From positions 1,798,001 to 1,862,000 of the forward strand of contig NZ_CP032683.1 of assembly GCF_001304615.2 (NCBI RefSeq): a stretch of 64,000 bases of DNA, read 5' to 3'. This document shows, piece after piece, positions 31,978-41,360 of this stretch; positions within the stretch are counted from its first letter, which is position 1, and each line of letters begins with the position of its first letter. The notes under the pieces are model-generated. The model was not told where the DNA came from and did no database searches. It worked only from the letters and a program-made list of their open reading frames with translations. A program made the translations under genes and the position numbers. The DNA comes from Methanosarcina flavescens (GTDB lineage: Archaea > Halobacteriota > Methanosarcinia > Methanosarcinales > Methanosarcinaceae).

Positions 31978-33498
31978 ATGCAGAATAAAACTGTAACTAT
32001 TTTTGACACAACACTGCGAGACGGAGAACAAACCCCTGGGGTATCCCTAACTTCTGCTCAGAAACTGGAAATTGCCCATCAACTTGATAAACTCGGGGTA
32101 GACATAATAGAAGCCGGATTTCCTATCTCATCAGAGGGAGATAAAGAATCCGTAAAATCGATTTCTAATGCCGGGCTGGATGCTGAGGTCTGCGGACTTG
32201 CCCGCGTGTTGAAAAAAGATATCGATGCCTGTTTTGAAAGCGATGTCGGACTTGTGCATACTTTCGTCCCTACTTCTGAAGTACAGCGAAAATATACCAT
32301 AAAAAAGAGCCAGGAAGAAGTAATTCAACTGGCCGTGGAAGCTGTCCAGTACATCAAAGACAACGGGAGAAAATGCATGTTCTCTGCAATGGATGCTACA
32401 AGAACCGAGCCCGAGTATCTCATAGAGGTTTTCAAAGCCGTGCAGGAGGCAGGCTGCGATATAATTAATGTGCCTGACACGGTTGGCGTTATGGTACCAT
32501 CCGCAATGTACAGGCAGATAGAAGACATCGCAGCCGAGATAAGAATCCCCATCGATGTGCATTGCCATAATGATTTCGGGCTTGCCGTAGCAAATAGCCT
32601 CATGGCAGTCGAAGCAGGTGCATCTCAGGTTCAGGTTACAATAAACGGCATAGGAGAAAGGGCAGGAAATGCTGATCTTTCCCAGACAGTGATGAGCCTG
32701 ATTGCAATGTACGGAGTAAAAACGAATATTCGGACTGAATACCTTGTAGAAACCTCAAAATTGATTGAAAACTATACTGGAGTCAGGCTTCCTCCGAATA
32801 CACCTGTTGTAGGCCAGAATGCCTTTTCCCATGAATCAGGAATTCACAGCCAGGGAATTCTTGAAAAATCCGATACTTTCGAACCCGGAATAATGACACC
32901 GGAGATGGTAGGTCACAAACGGCGTATAGTACTTGGAAAACACACAGGCAAACACGCAGTCAAACAATCTCTCGAATCCGCAGGCATAATAACCAACGAC
33001 AAGCAGCTCGATGAGATTGTGTCCCGAATTAAGGAAATTGCAAATAAGGGGAAACAAATTACAGATGCGGATCTCAATGCAGTTGCTTCTGCCGTGCTGG
33101 GGAAAGCAAGTTCGGAAGAGGAACTGATTAAGCTTAAAGAAGTATCCGTAATGACCGGAAACATTCTGACTCCTACTGCAGTAGTCAAGGCAAACATTGA
33201 AGGCAAGGAAATCATTTCAGCAAAAACTGGGGTTGGTCCTGTAGATGCCGCTCTCAATGCTGTAAGGGATATCCTGGGAGAAAATAATCATTTCAGACTT
33301 CAGGAATTCAGGATCGACGCAATTACAGGCGGAGCAGATGCGCTTGCAGATGTATACATAGGACTTGAAAATGAAAAGGGCAGAATTGTGACTGCGCGAT
33401 CCGCAAATCCGGACATAGTAATGGCTTCTGTAGAGGCCCTTGTAAATGCCATGAATCTGCTGTATAAGAAAGAAGAAAAAGCTAAAACAATAGGATAA
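31978..33498 (+). CDS. leuA: 2-isopropylmalate synthase or close homologue
   Basis: The 506-residue enzyme has the DRE-TIM barrel start IFDTTLRDGEQTPGVSL, the metal-binding HCHNDFGLAVAN and NGIGERAGN, then GQNAFSHESGIHSQG. The last 120 residues form the LeuA allosteric dimer domain, so feedback control is expected. It condenses acetyl-CoA with 2-oxoisovalerate for leucine. The homologues CimA (citramalate) and AksA (homocitrate) are alternatives; the barrel start and length fit LeuA/CimA best. No Shine-Dalgarno precedes the ATG at 31978. A short upstream reading frame overlaps it, so translation may be coupled. Confidence 0.88.
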   Translation: MQNKTVTIFDTTLRDGEQTPGVSLTSAQKLEIAHQLDKLGVDIIEAGFPISSEGDKESVKSISNAGLDAEVCGLARVLKKDIDACFESDVGLVHTFVPTSEVQRKYTIKKSQEEVIQLAVEAVQYIKDNGRKCMFSAMDATRTEPEYLIEVFKAVQEAGCDIINVPDTVGVMVPSAMYRQIEDIAAEIRIPIDVHCHNDFGLAVANSLMAVEAGASQVQVTINGIGERAGNADLSQTVMSLIAMYGVKTNIRTEYLVETSKLIENYTGVRLPPNTPVVGQNAFSHESGIHSQGILEKSDTFEPGIMTPEMVGHKRRIVLGKHTGKHAVKQSLESAGIITNDKQLDEIVSRIKEIANKGKQITDADLNAVASAVLGKASSEEELIKLKEVSVMTGNILTPTAVVKANIEGKEIISAKTGVGPVDAALNAVRDILGENNHFRLQEFRIDAITGGADALADVYIGLENEKGRIVTARSANPDIVMASVEALVNAMNLLYKKEEKAKTIG

Positions 33499-33564
33499 GA
33501 ACCGTATGTTCGTTTCTCGGGTTTGTATTCCATAAACCATGTATAAAAAGTGAAATAAAATGAG

Positions 33565-34338
33565 ATGGAATACAGACCCATGCCTTATCTAATTATTGAT
33601 TCTCACTGTCACCTTGATTTTCCCAAATTCAATCGCGATAGGGAAGAGACTATTCTCCGAGCCAGAGAAGCAGGAGTTGTCGGAATGATCAATTCCGGAA
33701 TTTCCCTGAAGGGCAACCGTATGAGTCTTGAGCTTGCGGAGAAAAACGCAGATATTCATGCCACACTCGGGTTAAGTCCTGATATTGGCAGGGGAGGTAC
33801 GGATAAAGAAATAGATGCTATCCTCGCCCAGATTACAGCCAATGCAGGAAAAGCAGTTGGCATTGGGGAGGCAGGCCTGGATTTTCAGGACTGCAAAACA
33901 AATGATGAGCGGGAGAGGCAGACTGCAGCATTCAAAAAAGTGGTCGCACTTGCAAAAGATCTGGACAAGCCTCTTGTAGTGCATGCCCGACTGGCTGAAG
34001 CTGAAGTATTGAAGCTTGTCAAAGATATAGATACGGTTATCTATCACTGCTACAGCGGCTCTGTTGAGACCATGCAGGAAATCGTGGATATGGGTTACTA
34101 CATTTCCCTGGCAACACTTGTATGCTTTTCTAAACATCACCAGGATCTTGCAAAAGCCGTGCCCCTGGAAAACTTGCTTCTGGAAACTGACAGCCCTTTT
34201 CTTTCTTCCCGCAAAGGCAGAAACGAGCCTGCCTTCATAGTAGACTCTGTCCCTGTTGTAGCGCAGCTTAAAGGTATAGATCCGGCAGAGATCGCGAAAT
34301 CGACTACCAGAAATGCACGCAGGGTTTTTAATATTTAA
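33565..34338 (+). CDS. TatD-family metal-dependent hydrolase
   Basis: The protein is up to 257 residues long and has the TatD metal site: IDSHCHLDFPKF, VGIGEAGLDF, VVHARLAEAE, IYHCYSGSVE and LETDSPFLSS. TatD enzymes are amidohydrolase-fold proteins, several with DNase activity; the substrate here is not known. The start is uncertain. ATG at 33565 and ATG at 33580 (PYLIIDSHC) both lack a clear site, and the second matches the family N-terminus. It follows leuA by 66 bases. Confidence 0.92.
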   Translation: MEYRPMPYLIIDSHCHLDFPKFNRDREETILRAREAGVVGMINSGISLKGNRMSLELAEKNADIHATLGLSPDIGRGGTDKEIDAILAQITANAGKAVGIGEAGLDFQDCKTNDERERQTAAFKKVVALAKDLDKPLVVHARLAEAEVLKLVKDIDTVIYHCYSGSVETMQEIVDMGYYISLATLVCFSKHHQDLAKAVPLENLLLETDSPFLSSRKGRNEPAFIVDSVPVVAQLKGIDPAEIAKSTTRNARRVFNI

Positions 34339-34490
34339 AATCTGAGACCTTAAAAAGCCAGAAGCGAACCTGGGAAATAGTATAAAGAGTTCAAGGAAAA
34401 GAGTAAGGAAAGGCTCAAAGAAAAAAGCAAGAAAAAAATAAGAAAAAAGCAAGGAAAAAAGAGGAATAGAGGAATAAAAGAGGAAAAACT

Positions 34491-35132
34491 ATGGAAGTCC
34501 AGTACATTTGCCCCACAGCTTACGATTCCAGCGTATATCTGGTAAATGGAAAAGTCCTGATCGATGCGGGAATGAGCAGCGACCTGATTATCAAACAACT
34601 GGAGAAATATATAAAGCTGACAGACCTGGAACTCATAATCCTGACCCACTGTCATTATGATCATACCGCAGCAGCGGCAGTAATTGCAGAAAAGAGCGGC
34701 GCGAAAGTCGGAATACATAAAGCCGACCTTGAGTGTGTAAATGACGAATATCTCAGCGTGTCGGTACTCTTTGGGGAGAAGGCCCCTGCTGTCAAGCCCA
34801 CAATTACATATGAAGAAGGAGATAAAATTGACATAGGCAATGGGGAATACCTGGAAGTTATCCATACGCCAGGCCATTCAAGAGGGAGTATCTGCCTCTA
34901 TGAACCAATCTCAAAAAGTCTATTTTCTGGAGATACGGTGTTTCCAGGCGGGAGTTTCGGAAGAATGGATTTCGAGGGTTCAGAACCCGAAAAAATGGTT
35001 AACTCTATAGAGAAACTTACAAAACTGGATGTAAAAACGCTGTACTCTGGGCACGGAGCCCCTGTAGACAGGGATGGAAACAGCCAGATTATGGCTTCGT
35101 ACAGAATGTTAAAAATGATGATGGGTGAATAA
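34491..35132 (+). CDS. metallo-beta-lactamase-fold hydrolase
   Basis: The 213-residue protein carries the binuclear zinc motif LTHCHYDHTAAAA, the further ligands in HTPGHSRGS and FSGDTVFPGG, and LYSGHGAP at the end. It resembles glyoxalase II-like hydrolases, which cleave thioesters, but the substrate cannot be told. AGAGGA before the ATG at 34491 is the ribosome binding site. The 110 bases upstream are almost pure purine. Confidence 0.92.
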   Translation: MEVQYICPTAYDSSVYLVNGKVLIDAGMSSDLIIKQLEKYIKLTDLELIILTHCHYDHTAAAAVIAEKSGAKVGIHKADLECVNDEYLSVSVLFGEKAPAVKPTITYEEGDKIDIGNGEYLEVIHTPGHSRGSICLYEPISKSLFSGDTVFPGGSFGRMDFEGSEPEKMVNSIEKLTKLDVKTLYSGHGAPVDRDGNSQIMASYRMLKMMMGE

Positions 35133-35251
35133 AAGCAGTCCATAAAAACGAGCCATAGGGATAGTCAGAGTGTGAAGCGGTAGGGACTATAGAGCTTCCA
35201 GACACTATTTAAATGGAAATAAAAGAAAAATAAGGAGCCTTAAAGCAAATT

Positions 35252-37543
35252 ATGGCTATAGATATAGCAGTTTCAAAGAGAAATAAAAATTTGAGCTCGG
35301 AGAAACTAAACAAAGAAAAAGCTGGCAGGAAAACAGGTATTTTTATCCCAAAAAAGACTGAAATGGGAGAGAAAGTAAAAGAAGAAACTAAATCAGGCAC
35401 GAAGCCCAGGATGAAATCCGAAAAAGCCGAAGGAAAAAAAACAGAAGTAAACCCCTCGATAGAAACAGGAAAAAAATCATCAGGAGTAAAATCTCCTAAA
35501 GAAGCAGGGGAAAAATCGGAAAAAAGATCCGAAGCTAAACAGGGAAAGAGAGGAAGGAAAGAAAAACCTGTTTCTTCCCGCATACCTGTATCGAAGTTCC
35601 TTCCAATGAGCCCGGAGGAAGTTAAAGCTCGCGGCTGGAAAGAGCTTGACATTATTCTGGTTACCGGGGATGCCTATGTAGACCACTCCAGCTTCGGCAC
35701 GGCAATAATAGGAAGGGTCCTTGAAGACGCCGGTTTCAGGGTAGGAATAATTGCCCAACCTCGCTGGGACAGCCCTGAGGACTTTAAAATGCTTGGAAAA
35801 CCCAGGCTCTTCTTCTCCGTGAGTGCAGGAAATACCGACTCCATGGTAAGCAACCTGACCCCAGGCCTGAAGCCGAGGGAAAAGGATGCTTATTCTCCCG
35901 GAGGCAGAACAGGGCTTCGCCCGAACCGAGCAGTGATTATTTACTCGAACAGGATAAAAGAAGTCTTCCGTGATGTGCCTATAGTGCTGGGTGGAATTGA
36001 GGCTTCTTTACGCCGTTTCGCCCATTACGATTACCTTTCCGATAAAGTCAGGCAATCCATCCTGGCTGACGCGCCTGCTGACCTCATAATCTATGGTATG
36101 GGAGAGCTCCAGATTGTGGAAATCGCAAAAAGACTGCAAGCCGGCGAAGATATCAAAAATATCAGAGATATTCCGGGCACAGTCTGGAAGATGGAAGTTA
36201 AAGCCTGGAAAGAGCTAAAAGAAAGAACCCAAGCATTAGGAAATAAGGAAAGTATTAAAAATCCAGAGAAAAAAGAAAGAGTGGAAAATCCAGTTAAAAG
36301 ATCGGACAAACCGGAACAGGAAAAAGCTGAACAAAAAAACTGGAAAATTACAGGAGATGAAGCCGAATTTTTAAAGAAATATATCGAAATCCCTTCCTTT
36401 TCAGAGGTTTCTCAGGATAAAGCAGCTTTTGCGAAGGCTTTTCGCATGTATTTCGAGGAACAGAACCCTGTTACCGGAAAGGGAGTTATCCAGCCTCACC
36501 CGAAAACTGTAATTGTACAGAACAGCCCAATGCGCCTTCTGACAGAAGCTGAAATGGATCATGTCTATGAACTGCCTTTTACTGGCGAAGCCCACCCTTC
36601 CTATACCGAGCCAATTCCTGCCCTGGAAATGGTAAAATCCTCCCTGACAACACACAGGGGCTGTTTCGGAGGCTGCGCTTTTTGTGCAATTACAGAGCAT
36701 CAGGGTCGCATGATTGCAAGCCGCAGTATCGAGTCTATTCTGCGCGAAACTAAAAAGCTTACAGAAAAACCGGATTTCAAGGGTATCATAAACGGAGTCG
36801 GTGGCCCAAGTGCAAACATGTACGGAATGGAGTGCGGAACCTGGGAGAAAAAAGGAGCCTGCCTGGACAAGTCATGCCTTTATCCTCGTATTTGCCCTGC
36901 ACTTGATACCAGCCACAAAAAGCTGCTCGAACTCTTACGCCGCCTGCGCGAGCTTCCAGGGATCAAGCAGGTCTTTACAGGTTATGGAGTGCGCTATGAC
37001 CTGGCTCTTAAGGATGAAGAATATCTCGAAGAACTTTGCGCTTACCATATTAGCGGACAATTGCGGATCGCACCTGAACATTTCTCAAGGCAGGTCACGA
37101 ATACAATGTGCAAACCCGGAAGGGAAATCTATGAAAAGTTCACCAAAAAATTTGCAGCTCTTAACCGAAAGTGCGGCAAAGAACAGTACATTGTAAATTA
37201 CCTGATGTCAGGGCATCCGGGGTGTACCCTTGAAGACATGATAGAGATGGCAGAGTATGTGAGGGAACATGGAGGCTATACCGAACAGGTACAGGATTTC
37301 ACCCCAACACCTATGACTGTATCCACCTGCATGTATTACACAGGCCTTGACCCGTTCACAGGCAAAAAAGTATATGTTGCAAGAAACAAGAAAGAGAAAG
37401 CCATGCAGAGAGCCCTTATGCACTACAGGAGCCCTGCAAACTACGAGCTTGTATATGAAGCTCTGGAAAAAGCAGGAAGACTTGATCTTATCGGAAATGC
37501 CCAAAAGTGTTTGATAAGAAGGAAAGGGGGAAGAAAAAGATAA
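35252..37543 (+). CDS. YgiQ-family radical SAM protein with charged N-terminal extension
   Basis: The 763-residue protein matches UPF0313/YgiQ from about residue 110 (FLPMSPEEVKARGWKELDII, LVTGDAYVDHSSFG). The radical SAM cluster motif is HRGCFGGCAFCAI at about residue 470. Radical SAM enzymes use an iron-sulfur cluster and SAM to make a radical; the reaction of YgiQ is not known. The first 105 residues are a Lys/Glu-rich, low-complexity tail absent from typical members, and a second charged insertion lies at about 330-365. The start at 35252 is therefore open to doubt. The gene follows the metallo-hydrolase by 119 bases. Confidence 0.9.
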   Translation: MAIDIAVSKRNKNLSSEKLNKEKAGRKTGIFIPKKTEMGEKVKEETKSGTKPRMKSEKAEGKKTEVNPSIETGKKSSGVKSPKEAGEKSEKRSEAKQGKRGRKEKPVSSRIPVSKFLPMSPEEVKARGWKELDIILVTGDAYVDHSSFGTAIIGRVLEDAGFRVGIIAQPRWDSPEDFKMLGKPRLFFSVSAGNTDSMVSNLTPGLKPREKDAYSPGGRTGLRPNRAVIIYSNRIKEVFRDVPIVLGGIEASLRRFAHYDYLSDKVRQSILADAPADLIIYGMGELQIVEIAKRLQAGEDIKNIRDIPGTVWKMEVKAWKELKERTQALGNKESIKNPEKKERVENPVKRSDKPEQEKAEQKNWKITGDEAEFLKKYIEIPSFSEVSQDKAAFAKAFRMYFEEQNPVTGKGVIQPHPKTVIVQNSPMRLLTEAEMDHVYELPFTGEAHPSYTEPIPALEMVKSSLTTHRGCFGGCAFCAITEHQGRMIASRSIESILRETKKLTEKPDFKGIINGVGGPSANMYGMECGTWEKKGACLDKSCLYPRICPALDTSHKKLLELLRRLRELPGIKQVFTGYGVRYDLALKDEEYLEELCAYHISGQLRIAPEHFSRQVTNTMCKPGREIYEKFTKKFAALNRKCGKEQYIVNYLMSGHPGCTLEDMIEMAEYVREHGGYTEQVQDFTPTPMTVSTCMYYTGLDPFTGKKVYVARNKKEKAMQRALMHYRSPANYELVYEALEKAGRLDLIGNAQKCLIRRKGGRKR

Positions 37544-37633
37544 AAGTTCTTCGCATATAAATTAGAATGAGTCGATTAACGATCTTTACCTGAGAATTAT
37601 GAATCAAACACGACATCCTTATACGCAGCACTA

Positions 37634-37915
37634 TTACAGTCCCTGGCACTCTCGCCAGAAAGCCTTCAATTTTCCACTTACCTGCCCGCAGTAAGTGTTC
37701 AAAGATCTTTCCTTGATCTCAATTACCAAGTTTGCCTCACCATCCCAGCTAAAGTGGGCAACAATTCCATTTCCTTCAAGTATTCCGGAATTCCCGGATT
37801 GGACTTCGATCCCATAATTCTGAAGTTTTTTCTTTATGCAGGAAAATACTTCAGGAGTTACGTTTTTGAATCTAATCCCCTGGCAGCCTTCAGTGTCAAT
37901 CTTTCGTCCGGTCAT
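37634..37915 (-). CDS. small paralogous protein, member 1
   Basis: The 93-residue protein shares its plan with the gene next to it: IRFKNVTPEVFSCIKKKLQ, a GI-V--GNSG turn, GNGIVAHFSWDGEANLVIEI, then a helix with LKAFWRECQ. The pattern suggests helix, strands, helix. No named family is recognised. The start MTGRKID at 37915 is preferred; an in-frame ATG 12 bases upstream is possible. It lies 28 bases after its paralogue, so the two form an operon made by tandem duplication. Confidence 0.7.
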   Translation of the reverse strand: MTGRKIDTEGCQGIRFKNVTPEVFSCIKKKLQNYGIEVQSGNSGILEGNGIVAHFSWDGEANLVIEIKERSLNTYCGQVSGKLKAFWRECQGL

Positions 37916-37943
37916 ACTAAATCCCATACTGGTCCAGATGTTT

Positions 37944-38201
37944 TCAAGAACCGTGACATTGTCTCACAAATTGCTTTATTTTCATGGCTGCGACTTCACA
38001 GCTAACGATGAAAGGTTTTTCCGTGATTGTAATCGTAAGATTAGACTGCCCGTCCCACTCAAAATCCGCAGTAATCCCTTTGCCAGATAGTTCTCCTCTA
38101 TTTCCTGGCGGAACATGGATGCCAGCGTTCTGAAGCTTTTTCTTCATACAATTAAATGTATCAGGTGAAACATCACGAAATTTTATAGGTCTACAACTCA
38201 T
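37944..38201 (-). CDS. small paralogous protein, member 2
   Basis: The 85-residue protein has IKFRDVSPDTFNCMKKKLQ, GNRGELSGKGI and FEWDGQSNLTITITEKPF, in register with member 1. Identity is about 40 percent by eye, so the duplication is old. AGGAG eight bases before the ATG at 38201 fixes the start and rejects a longer N-terminus at 38246. Function unknown. The parallel conservation of both members suggests that they work together or as alternatives. Confidence 0.72.
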   Translation of the reverse strand: MSCRPIKFRDVSPDTFNCMKKKLQNAGIHVPPGNRGELSGKGITADFEWDGQSNLTITITEKPFIVSCEVAAMKIKQFVRQCHGS

Positions 38202-38547
38202 TATCTGTTCTCCTAACCTATCTCTAAAGCTCATATCCAGCCGCAAAATCCATTAAAGAAAAGTCGTTTTCCTGAAATAAAAATATGATGTTATATGTCG
38301 TTAATAGAGACCAGAGAGTATCTACCTACCAGAGGCTTGTACCAGAAACTCGAAGAGATAAGAGAAAACCCGAAAAGAGACTAGAGAATTGCTACAAAGG
38401 TTCGTCAGGAAAAATGAAGATTAAATATAGGATTAATTGCTAAGGAACAGAAAAAAGAAAGGATTGTGCCGATCAAGCCGGCTCTTAGTAGAATTAATCA
38501 GATACAGGCAGTTAAACTTAAAATATCCAGACTCAGAAATAGCCAGA
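38202..38547. other. intergenic region, nothing recognised
   Basis: These 346 bases are purine-rich on the plus strand (many AGAGA stretches). No gene, hairpin or clear TATA box stands out. The promoter of the small paralogue pair should lie at the left end. Confidence 0.4.
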
Positions 38548-39720
38548 TTATCCCATTGCCATTGCCACGAGTTCTACAATGTCAATGACCTCAATATTTC
38601 CGCCTGCGTCCCTGAGATTTCTTACACAGAGAGGACAGGAGGTAACAATGTAATCCACACCTTCTGGCACATCCTGAAGCCTGTTTTTCGCAAGCTCAAG
38701 TGAGATATCAGGATATCCTATTCTTACCCCGCCTCCGCCGCCACAGCAGCGTGCGTTTTCTTTAATGTTTTTCATCTCTTTGAGAGTTGAAATTGCCTCG
38801 ATGACTTTCCTTGGAGCATCATAAACCTCATTGTGCCTGCCCAGGTGGCAGGGGTCGTGATAAGTGACAGTAAAATCCAGTTTCTTTAAATCAAGATCTT
38901 CCAGGTGTTCGGCAAGGAATTCAGGGAGGCTGATAACCCTGAATTCTTCAGGGTAATTGTTTTTGAGAGCTGTATAACAACCAGCACAACTTGTAATAAT
39001 CGTGTTCGCTCCCATTTTCCTGATCTGTTCAAGGTTGCGCTGCATAACTTTCTCTGCATCCTTTTTAAATCCTGTCCGCAGAAGGGGAGAAGCACAGCAC
39101 TGCTCATCAGGCAGGAGAGTAACTCCGAAACGCTGCAGGACTCCAAATGTCTTTTTGGCAAACTCAGGATAGCGATAGGAATCAAAACAGCCCACGAAAT
39201 AGACGTAGTCTGATTTTTCAGGAATTTTTGAAAGTTCTGTTTCGGAAAGCCAGTGTTTACGGTCTTTTGTTTCCCCGAAAGAGTTTCCATATGTCAGAAC
39301 TGCTGACTTCAGTTTTTCCTGTGCCTCGGTTGTGATGTCACATTTTACAAGTTGAGCCCGGGCAGCTTCTACAACTTCAGGTGGATTTGCTCCTGCAGGG
39401 CACCTGGAAGCGCAGATTCCGCAGGTTGTGCATGAAGCAAGGCTTTGGAGGACATCTTCTAAAGGTGCCCTGCCTTCGAGTAAGCCTTTAATAATGAGCA
39501 TTCTGCCGCGTGTATTGGCAGATTCCCATCCTACCACGTCAAATACCGGGCAAACCGAGCGGCAGGTTCCACATTGTACGCATTTGTAAACCGACCTGCG
39601 GTCAACTTCAAAGGAATGTTTTCCGCTCTCTTTCCCGGCTATCTCGGTTTTATCCTGATCTCTTGCCTGCTCAATTACTTTTTTTCCTTCGTTTTTCATG
39701 ATTTTTACAACCCCATTCAT
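38548..39720 (-). CDS. iron-sulfur subunit of a GlcD/GlcF-type 2-hydroxyacid dehydrogenase
   Basis: The 390-residue protein has two [4Fe-4S] ferredoxin motifs (CVQCGTCRSVCPVF and CTTCGICASRCP) followed by two CCG domains: VGCFDSYRYPEFAKKT with DEQCCASPLL, and DPCHLGRHNEVYDAP with ARCCGGGGG. CCG domains occur in heterodisulfide reductase HdrD/HdrB and in glycolate oxidase GlcF. With its FAD partner next door it would pass electrons from lactate or glycolate to a membrane or thiol acceptor. The start region is duplicated: ATGs at 39720 and 39699 both follow GGGGTTGTAAAAATC. Spacing to glcD is five bases. Confidence 0.92.
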   Translation of the reverse strand: MNGVVKIMKNEGKKVIEQARDQDKTEIAGKESGKHSFEVDRRSVYKCVQCGTCRSVCPVFDVVGWESANTRGRMLIIKGLLEGRAPLEDVLQSLASCTTCGICASRCPAGANPPEVVEAARAQLVKCDITTEAQEKLKSAVLTYGNSFGETKDRKHWLSETELSKIPEKSDYVYFVGCFDSYRYPEFAKKTFGVLQRFGVTLLPDEQCCASPLLRTGFKKDAEKVMQRNLEQIRKMGANTIITSCAGCYTALKNNYPEEFRVISLPEFLAEHLEDLDLKKLDFTVTYHDPCHLGRHNEVYDAPRKVIEAISTLKEMKNIKENARCCGGGGGVRIGYPDISLELAKNRLQDVPEGVDYIVTSCPLCVRNLRDAGGNIEVIDIVELVAMAMG

Positions 39721-39738
39721 GATTTTTACAACCCCAAT
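39698..39738. repeat. 20-bp tandem duplication at the glcD/glcF junction
   Basis: On the minus strand GGGGTTGTAAAAATCATGAA occurs twice in tandem, 21 bases apart. The first copy contains the glcD stop codon and the first glcF ATG; the second contains another GGGG and another in-frame ATG. Confidence 0.85.
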
Positions 39739-41096
39739 TTCCCCGGATTCAGTATACCTTTAGGGTCAAGGGCTTTTTTGATTGCACGCATTACCTCAAG
39801 GGCAGGACCCCACTGGATTTCCATGTATTCCGCCCTTGCCGCACCTACCCCATGCTCGGAGCTGACCGTGCCTCCAAGCTCAATCGCTGTCCTATGTACC
39901 AGATCTGCAGCTTTGTTCAGACGATCCCATTCATCTTTATTCAGAACATCAATGAAGAGGGCAAGATGCAGGTTTCCGTCTCCTATATGCCCGTACTTCA
40001 TAGCAGGCAGGTTGAATCTCTCGGAAATTTCCTGTACTCGTTTTAGCAGTTCCGGAATTTGCTTTATAGGAACTCCCACATCTTCTCCAACATAAATACG
40101 GGTCTTAGTCGGGTCCAGGCGAGAAATTGCAGCTCCTACGAGTTTTCTGGCTGCCCAGATATCTGCCATTTCCTTTTCGCTCTCTGCAAGCCTTATGGAA
40201 AGCGCCAGAGGAGCACAAACTTTCATTATCTGCTCTGCAGCTTCACGTGCCGAACTTTCCGTTCCGTCAACCTCAAAAAGGATCACATCTCCTTCCGAAG
40301 GAAGCACAAGGTTCGGATCGTAACGTTTTAGCACTTGCAAGGAAACTCTGTCAAGGATCTCACAGGCTGAAGGAATTACCCCGTTTGAGAAGGTTTTTAC
40401 GACCGCTTGTCCTGCGATTTCCGTATTTTCAAAGGAGGTAATAACAAGTTTTCGGGTTTTCGGGAGAGGAGCAATCTTCAGGCTGGCTTTCGTGACAATG
40501 CCCAGAGTACCTTCCGAACCTATGATAAGCTGGGTCAAGTCATATCCTGCCGCAGATTTCAGCATTTTTGAACCTGTGTGAATAATTGTCCCATCCGCAA
40601 GCACCACTTCAAGGTCGCGGACATAGTTTCTGGTAGTACCATATTTAACGCAGCGCATCCCGCTTGCATTGTAAGCTATCATACCCCCGATAGTGCACAT
40701 GGCTGAACTGCCAGGATTGGGAGGGAAAAAGAAACCATATGGCTTTAGCGCGTCATTTAAAGAATCCTGAACAATTCCGGGCTCCACTACAACCTGGATA
40801 TTATCAATATCCACTTCAAGAATCCTGTTCATGCCCGACATATCGAGCACAATGCCCCCTGCGACAGGAACTGCCCCGCCTGCAAGTCCAGTGCCGGCTC
40901 CCCTCGCAGTCACAGGGATATCGTTTTCATAAGCAAGCCTGACAATCCGGCTTACCTCATTCGTACTTTTCGGACGTACCACGTAATCAGGCATCCCCTT
41001 GACCTGGGATGCGTCAGAAGAATAACAGTAAAGTTCCGAAGGCGAGACCGATAGTCGCCCGTCAACGATCTTTCGAAGTTCTGCAGTTATATTCAT
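39726..41096 (-). CDS. FAD-linked 2-hydroxyacid dehydrogenase (GlcD / D-lactate dehydrogenase type)
   Basis: The 456-residue flavoprotein has the PCMH FAD-binding domain (YVVRPKSTNEVSRIVRLA, ARGAGTGLAGGAVPV, GGMIAYNASGMRCVKYG) and the C-terminal cap with YGHIGDGNLHLALF and GGTVSSEHGVGAARAEY. It oxidises D-lactate, glycolate or another 2-hydroxyacid; the sequence does not decide which. GAGG six bases before the ATG at 41096 fixes the start, so the ATG at 41108 is not used. It is the first gene of a two-gene operon with the iron-sulfur subunit. Confidence 0.93.
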   Translation of the reverse strand: MNITAELRKIVDGRLSVSPSELYCYSSDASQVKGMPDYVVRPKSTNEVSRIVRLAYENDIPVTARGAGTGLAGGAVPVAGGIVLDMSGMNRILEVDIDNIQVVVEPGIVQDSLNDALKPYGFFFPPNPGSSAMCTIGGMIAYNASGMRCVKYGTTRNYVRDLEVVLADGTIIHTGSKMLKSAAGYDLTQLIIGSEGTLGIVTKASLKIAPLPKTRKLVITSFENTEIAGQAVVKTFSNGVIPSACEILDRVSLQVLKRYDPNLVLPSEGDVILFEVDGTESSAREAAEQIMKVCAPLALSIRLAESEKEMADIWAARKLVGAAISRLDPTKTRIYVGEDVGVPIKQIPELLKRVQEISERFNLPAMKYGHIGDGNLHLALFIDVLNKDEWDRLNKAADLVHRTAIELGGTVSSEHGVGAARAEYMEIQWGPALEVMRAIKKALDPKGILNPGKLGL

Positions 41097-41360
41097 TTTA
41101 GACCTCAAATTGGAATTCAGATGTGAAAAAGTAGAATTTCTGTCCCTATTGGAGACAGATAGGTAAAAGATGAGCTGCAGCAGATAATCAAGATTAATAA
41201 TATATAAGAATATACCATCCTTCTTCCTCCTGAGCGGCTATTACGGGATAAAACGTAAAGCTGAGCATCATTCAGCTTAGGAAAACAGGCAGTAAAAAGA
41301 AACTCTCAGGAAAAAGTGCAGGATAAACCTTTACATCCTGATAGAGATAAGAGGACAAAC

